This document shows positions 60,701-64,000 of a DNA stretch of 64,000 nt, piece after piece. Under the pieces are notes generated by a model. That model worked only from the letters and a program-made list of their open reading frames with translations. It made no database searches and was not told the DNA's origin. The stretch's first letter is position 1. The number at the start of each line of letters is the position of its first letter. A program made the position numbers and the translations under genes. The stretch covers positions 19,797-83,796 of the forward strand of contig CAMBQQ010000002.1 of assembly GCA_945870035.1 (NCBI GenBank), written 5' to 3'. This DNA comes from Rhizobium sp. Q54. Lineage in GTDB: Bacteria; Pseudomonadota; Alphaproteobacteria; Rhizobiales; Xanthobacteraceae.

Positions 60701-62023
60701 CCGCTGCAAGGCGACGGTCTCGATGTCAGCGCCAGGGGCAAGATCAATATCGGCCTCGCCGACCGTTTTCTCGCCTCGGCCGGACGCAGCGTCGCCGGCT
60801 CCGCCGATATCGATTTCAAGGCAACCGGCAGCCTGAAGCAGCCGCAGGTCAATGGCGCCGCGACCATTGCCGGCGGCGCCTATCGCGACATCATTCTCGG
60901 CATCAAATACACCAACATCAATGGCCGCATCGCCGCGCGCGGCAGCGACATCACCATTGAACGCTTGTCGGCGCAGACGCCGAACGGCGGCACCATCACG
61001 GCTCAGGGCAGCGTCGCCATCGATCCAGACGCCGGCTTCCCCGGCACGATCCGGATCACCAGCAACCGCGGCAAGCTGATCGACAACGATATTTACAGCA
61101 TGGTCGCCAATCTCAATCTGTCGCTATCGGGACCGCTGGCGCGCAGCCCGTCGATCTCCGGCAAAATCGACGTCGTGTCACTTGACGTCACCATTCCCGA
61201 ACGGCTGGCGCCAACCTTGAGCCCGATCCCCGGCACTGTCCATATCGCGCCGCCACCGCAAGCCGCTGCGCGCCTCGCCGCGGAAGCGCGCGTCAGGGCC
61301 AGCGCCAGGCGCCAGCCGGCTTTCAACGCCACGCTCGATCTGACGATCAGCGCACCGAACCGCGTCTTCGTGCGCGGCCGCGGCATCGACGCCGAGCTCG
61401 GCGGCGATCTGCGGCTGCGTGGCAGATTGTCCGACCCGGTCACCGAGGGCGCGTTCGACCTGCGCCGCGGCCGCATCTCGATTGCCGGCACACGGCTCGA
61501 TTTCACGCAAGGGCGTGTGCTGTTCACCGGCGACTTTGTGCCGACGCTCGACTTCATGGCGACGACGCGCGTCAGCGACGTCACCGCGATGATCGCCGTC
61601 AGCGGCTCGGCGCGCGAACCGAGCTTTACGTTCTCGTCGGAGCCTGACCTGCCGCAGGACGAAGTGATCTCGCGCATTCTGTTCTCGAAGGCGAGCGGCG
61701 GGCTATCCGCCATCCAGGCGTTGCAGCTCGCGCAGGTCGCGGCGCAATTCTCCGGCAGCGGCGGCACCGACGTGTTCGAGCGTGTCCGCAAGTCGCTCGG
61801 CGTCGACAGCTTCGATGTCTCGACCGGCACCAACGGCAATCCGACCGTCGGCATTTCGCGCTCCCTCAGCCGCAGGCTCAGCGTCGGCGTCAAGGCCGGC
61901 ACCGAAGCCAGCGATAGTGGCGTCACTGTCGACTTCGACGTCACGCGCAACATCCGCCTCAAGGGCGAAGCCGGCGCCAATGGCGGCGGCGCGATCGGCG
62001 CCGGCGTCGAGTGGGAATACTGA
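57728..62023 (+). CDS. tamB: Translocation and assembly module inner-membrane protein TamB
   Basis: 1431 residues, a long beta-helical protein anchored by an N-terminal hydrophobic segment (residues 8-28) and spanning the periplasm toward TamA. The C-terminal DUF490 region includes L-P-Q-D-E-V-I-S-R-I-L-F near residue 1310 and ends in G-V-E-W-E-Y. The repeats between are rich in alternating hydrophobic and Thr/Ala residues. One base after tamA, so the pair is one transcript. Confidence 0.93.
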   Translation: MQIKHTARRIGLAALFIAAGVLAASTFARSADDDKGILSSFLSRALSTPASRVSIGSVQGALLSDSTINDISIADRDGVWLHIDRVRFNWTRSALLFRKLQIDKLEVGTVRITRRRLENEQPGAVSDEPLLPELPLSVEIKEFKLNELALGEPVIGTAARIGAVGAARLGKPSEGLNLIFDARRLDVPGTLTARLELVPSTQRLTLKLGVDEPAGGIAAHALNIPGRPPVKLDLDGAGTLDSFDALLNFDAGQGVGARGSAQLRRANDIRRLTLNMAAQIEGLLPSVAAPVFAGTTQLSGNVAFADSGAVTISPLTVTSQTARLDINGGMSADQIADLKISARNLPNAGDKTAAAGTELGKLVFDGTVKGPIVGPTIDASLDAQDIVMPQGKAAKVTARFNAAPSGDVTEKTTAVPFTASANVSGLVARDPALNSALGNSFSLTAAGTWSDGVADVRDAQMQTATAQARFSGRIGGKVLQGKLTADVPELARFGALSALQLRGTLALTADLTGVPNNGEINAAIDGQATRFGTGIAAIDGLAGGRLALKGMVSKLPAGGFGFGDLRLTGEYASARLDGQATVTQSNIDVRANIANLRRADNRLSGRADLVGMLTGTVEKPNGKATLTVSDARALGRPVQRLVLDVIATDLTGLVDARATLTGTVDNKPAQGALHLAKQNNGAWLLNDVDLRVGSVTAKGGVTLTGDRLAEGRLTIDAGNLDDLSPLVLTKLAGQLRADATLSVVDSGQNAQLTAQAREIKIATASIDRLDAQLRATDIYRKPVIDGTVAIDRATIAGERISQIRLDAEGAASASDITLTAQALGFALDARGRLLATDNIRLELSKLTAQRDKRSIALTKPTTLTLRDGGIDINDLVLVLDRGRLSISGRAGSTYDIAVSAKAVPLSIADVFVPKLGLSGTLEADARISGTAERPTGTWKLSIDDLVAPQTKNAGLPALDITASGQLADGRSTINGTIGAKSAGSIRISGAIPLQGDGLDVSARGKINIGLADRFLASAGRSVAGSADIDFKATGSLKQPQVNGAATIAGGAYRDIILGIKYTNINGRIAARGSDITIERLSAQTPNGGTITAQGSVAIDPDAGFPGTIRITSNRGKLIDNDIYSMVANLNLSLSGPLARSPSISGKIDVVSLDVTIPERLAPTLSPIPGTVHIAPPPQAAARLAAEARVRASARRQPAFNATLDLTISAPNRVFVRGRGIDAELGGDLRLRGRLSDPVTEGAFDLRRGRISIAGTRLDFTQGRVLFTGDFVPTLDFMATTRVSDVTAMIAVSGSAREPSFTFSSEPDLPQDEVISRILFSKASGGLSAIQALQLAQVAAQFSGSGGTDVFERVRKSLGVDSFDVSTGTNGNPTVGISRSLSRRLSVGVKAGTEASDSGVTVDFDVTRNIRLKGEAGANGGGAIGAGVEWEY

Positions 62024-62315
62024 TAAGGCGCCCGGTCTCGGCGGCATCAAACAGGCAACGCAAACGCCGACGAATGGTCGATGAGACATATTGGGACCGA
62101 GGACTGTCACTGGAACGCGACGGGAACCCGGGCACGGACTGTGAATTAAGAGGCGGCCTAATCCGGTAAGGTGCCCATGTCTAGAAGTTATCGTGCCCTC
62201 ATTGCGGCAAGCGATTGACCGTCACAGTCAAGCATCTCAAAAGAGCAAAGCTGCCCTTTCTATCAACAGAGTGGCTGAGAATTGTCCGCCAATATCAGGT
62301 CTCGATCTAACCTCG
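62024..62315. other. Intergenic region after tamB
   Basis: No gene, hairpin terminator or repeat could be supported in these 290 bases. The flanking genes run toward each other. Confidence 0.5.
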
Positions 62316-63197
62316 TCAGTCAAGGTTTTGCACCATATGTTCGCGCAAGAATTTCGGCAGTTCGCCTAGATCACCGGAGCCCTTACCTTGCGCGACAGCG
62401 GCCGACAACGCCGCTAACGTGCCTGACGACAACGGCATAGGCACGCCGGTCGATGCACCGGTCGCGACCGCCGACATGATATCCTTGCGCAAAGTGCGGA
62501 TATCGAGCGTCATTTCCGGCGGCTCGCCTTTAATGACTCCGATCTTGCTCTTCATCCAGCCGCTGGCATATGGCGCTTCTTGCAACACTTCGAGCATGAT
62601 ATCGAGGCCGAGGCCCTGCTGCATACCGAGCGCCAGCGATTCCGATATCGCCTGGATGTAGGCCCCCAAGCCGAGATTGACCGCCAATTTCATCGCGTAA
62701 CCGGAGCCGGCCGGGCCCATATGCATGATGCGGCGCGTCAGCAGTTCGAGAACCGGACGCGCACGCTCGACATCCTCAGGCCTGCCCCCAACCAATGCGA
62801 ACAATTTTCCGTCACGCACCTGCGGAATGGTGCCGAGCACCGGCGACTCGATCAGCCGCGCGCCCTTGGCTTCGACGAGCGGCGCGAGTTCATGAGCAGT
62901 CTTCGGTTGCAATGTGCTCATCTCGATGAACAACTTGCCATTGACGTCACCGCTGAGAAATCCGTCAGGTCCGCTGAAAATTTTTCGCACACCCATGTCG
63001 GCGGTGATGATCGAGATGATGATATCTGCGTCCGCGGCGACCGCGCGCGCGCTCGCGGCGATCGTCAATCCAGCGGCCCCCAAAGCTTGCGCCGATGCTG
63101 CATTGCGGTCCCATGCGACGACGTCAAAACCGTTCTGACGCAACCGCTGCGACATCGCCACGCCCATGCGGCCAAGTCCGACAATCCCGATTTTCAT
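62316..63197 (-). CDS. NAD(P)-dependent beta-hydroxyacid dehydrogenase (3-hydroxyisobutyrate dehydrogenase family)
   Basis: 293 residues. N-terminal cofactor motif G-L-G-R-M-G near residue 7, substrate motif S-P-V-L-G near 118 (family: D-A-P-V-S-G), and catalytic Lys in K-L-A-V-N near 169 (family: K-x-x-x-N). It would oxidise a beta-hydroxyacid to a semialdehyde or reduce one such as tartronate semialdehyde. It is divergent from the TRAP binding-protein gene, which suggests a shared regulatory region. Confidence 0.87.
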   Translation of the reverse strand: MKIGIVGLGRMGVAMSQRLRQNGFDVVAWDRNAASAQALGAAGLTIAASARAVAADADIIISIITADMGVRKIFSGPDGFLSGDVNGKLFIEMSTLQPKTAHELAPLVEAKGARLIESPVLGTIPQVRDGKLFALVGGRPEDVERARPVLELLTRRIMHMGPAGSGYAMKLAVNLGLGAYIQAISESLALGMQQGLGLDIMLEVLQEAPYASGWMKSKIGVIKGEPPEMTLDIRTLRKDIMSAVATGASTGVPMPLSSGTLAALSAAVAQGKGSGDLGELPKFLREHMVQNLD

Positions 63198-63373
63198 ACA
63201 ATGCTCCTATTGCATTCCGCTCATGGTCATGCTGCATGCGGCACAGCACGCAACTTGATCATACGATAATTGACAGCGATGTGTGCTACGCTAGTCTGCG
63301 ATGGTCGACACCGAACATCAATTCGCGCGGCGGCGAAAAAACAAAACGAGGCCGCCGTCCTGGGGAGGACACG

Positions 63374-63892
63374 ATGAAAACTAACACGCGCTACGCGTTG
63401 ACAAGCCTATTGCTGGCGGCGGCGTTCGTCGCCGCGGCGACGACGGCACGCGCCGCCGAGTACACCATCAAGTGGGGTCTCGTGACCCGCGGCGACATGC
63501 AGCACAAGTACGGCGAGAAGCTGAACGAGGTTCTGCAGAAAGCAACTAACGGGCGTGTCGAGGTCAAGACTTTCCCCGGCGGCCAGCTCGGCAGCCCGGC
63601 GGCCATCCTTGAAGGCGTCCAGCTCGGCACCATCGAGGCTTACGCGATCCCGGCCGACTTCTATACCGGCGCCGATCCGCGCTTCGGCCTGTTCAGCATC
63701 CCGTTCCTGTTCCGCGACACCAAGCACGCCAACAAGACGCTCGCCGATCCGGAGCTCAATGCCTACATTCTGAACATGGCGGAATCGAAAGGCCTGGTCG
63801 GCGTCGGCATCCGCGTCGCCGCCGAATCGATGTATTTCGGCGCCAAAAAGCCGCTTAAGGGCACCTCGAACAATAGCGTTTTTGCTGCGTGA
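63374..63892 (+). pseudogene. Truncated TRAP transporter binding protein (DctP family)
   Basis: 172 residues in this window, where DctP proteins have about 320-340. A signal peptide ends at A-R-A near residue 28, followed by Y-T-I-K-W-G-L and G-G-Q-L-G-S-P-A-A-I. After K-K-P-L-K, where the family continues with a K-x-P-x-D-x-K-G-L-K-I-R stretch, the reading turns to G-T-S-N-N-S-V-F-A-A and stops. The break is near 63859. It looks like an insertion or rearrangement rather than a point mutation. GGGGAGG precedes the start. Confidence 0.75.
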
Positions 63893-64000
63893 TCGTTAGC
63901 CCGCGCGGATCGGCGGGCAATTGGCAGATGATCTGACGCCGGTGCGGCTCCGCCGTATGCACCCGGCGTCCTGTTGAGGGTGGCACAAGCTGCCTTTTCC
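63860..64000. other. Unrelated sequence joined to the truncated dctP
   Basis: The 140 bases after the break show no DctP coding. They include a short dyad GCCCGC ... GCGGGC (63899..63904 and 63913..63918). It may be the end of a mobile element whose body lies beyond the window, but no transposase or terminal repeat can be confirmed. Confidence 0.35.

Noticed and set aside
1..64000. CRISPR arrays, rRNA, tRNA, phage or integron structures
   Set aside because: No regularly spaced repeats, RNA-gene signatures, integrase or phage structural genes were seen in the window.

Overview
The window reads as chromosomal DNA of a GC-rich alphaproteobacterium, most likely of the Rhizobiales/Hyphomicrobiales (Xanthobacteraceae- or Nitrobacteraceae-like). 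This is inferred from the high GC content, the gene families (TRAP and branched-chain ABC importers, class I PHA synthase, NnrS, Crp/Fnr regulators of DNR type, group III truncated globin) and family-level resemblance; it is not a species call. No rRNA, tRNA, CRISPR array or intact transposase was seen.

Layout. 0.3-3 kb: class I PHA synthase and an FNT-family formate/nitrite channel. 3.1-14 kb: a phosphorus/phosphonate block with two complete ABC importers, a GpdQ-like phosphodiesterase, a TIGR03364-type FAD oxidoreductase and phosphonoacetaldehyde hydrolase PhnX. 14-33.4 kb: a nitrogen-oxide region. It holds fragments of nirK and an acyl-CoA ligase, NsrR with a candidate operator, a small membrane protein plus truncated globin, a cut-down nnrS and Crp/Fnr gene, and then a minus-strand operon of about 13 kb (narK-narG-narH-narJ-narI-PPIase-small protein-nnrS-DUF2478-carbonic anhydrase). 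Divergent from it are two Crp/Fnr regulators, a hemerythrin protein, a DUF6455 protein and mogA. Five TTGAY-N4-RTCAA operators sit in this stretch.

33.9-47.7 kb: a catabolic locus of unknown substrate (SDR, ThDP enzyme, cupin, two fumarate-reductase-like flavoproteins, aldehyde dehydrogenase, IclR regulator) with a branched-chain-type ABC importer in which the second permease and both ATPases are fused in one 844-residue protein. 47.7-54.7 kb: an aromatic-acid-type locus (SDR, TRAP importer, extradiol dioxygenase, GntR regulator, FAD hydroxylase). 54.7-64 kb: a broken strictosidine-synthase-like gene, tamA-tamB, a 3-hydroxyisobutyrate-dehydrogenase-family gene and a TRAP binding-protein gene whose reading frame is cut short by unrelated sequence at the window end.

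How it fits together: the cell can probably respire nitrate to nitrite and detoxify NO, but the visible nirK is only a fragment. The phosphonate block could take up 2-aminoethylphosphonate (and perhaps its esters), oxidise it to phosphonoacetaldehyde without a PhnW transaminase, and release phosphate. The remaining loci are importer-plus-enzyme islands typical of a versatile soil or water heterotroph.
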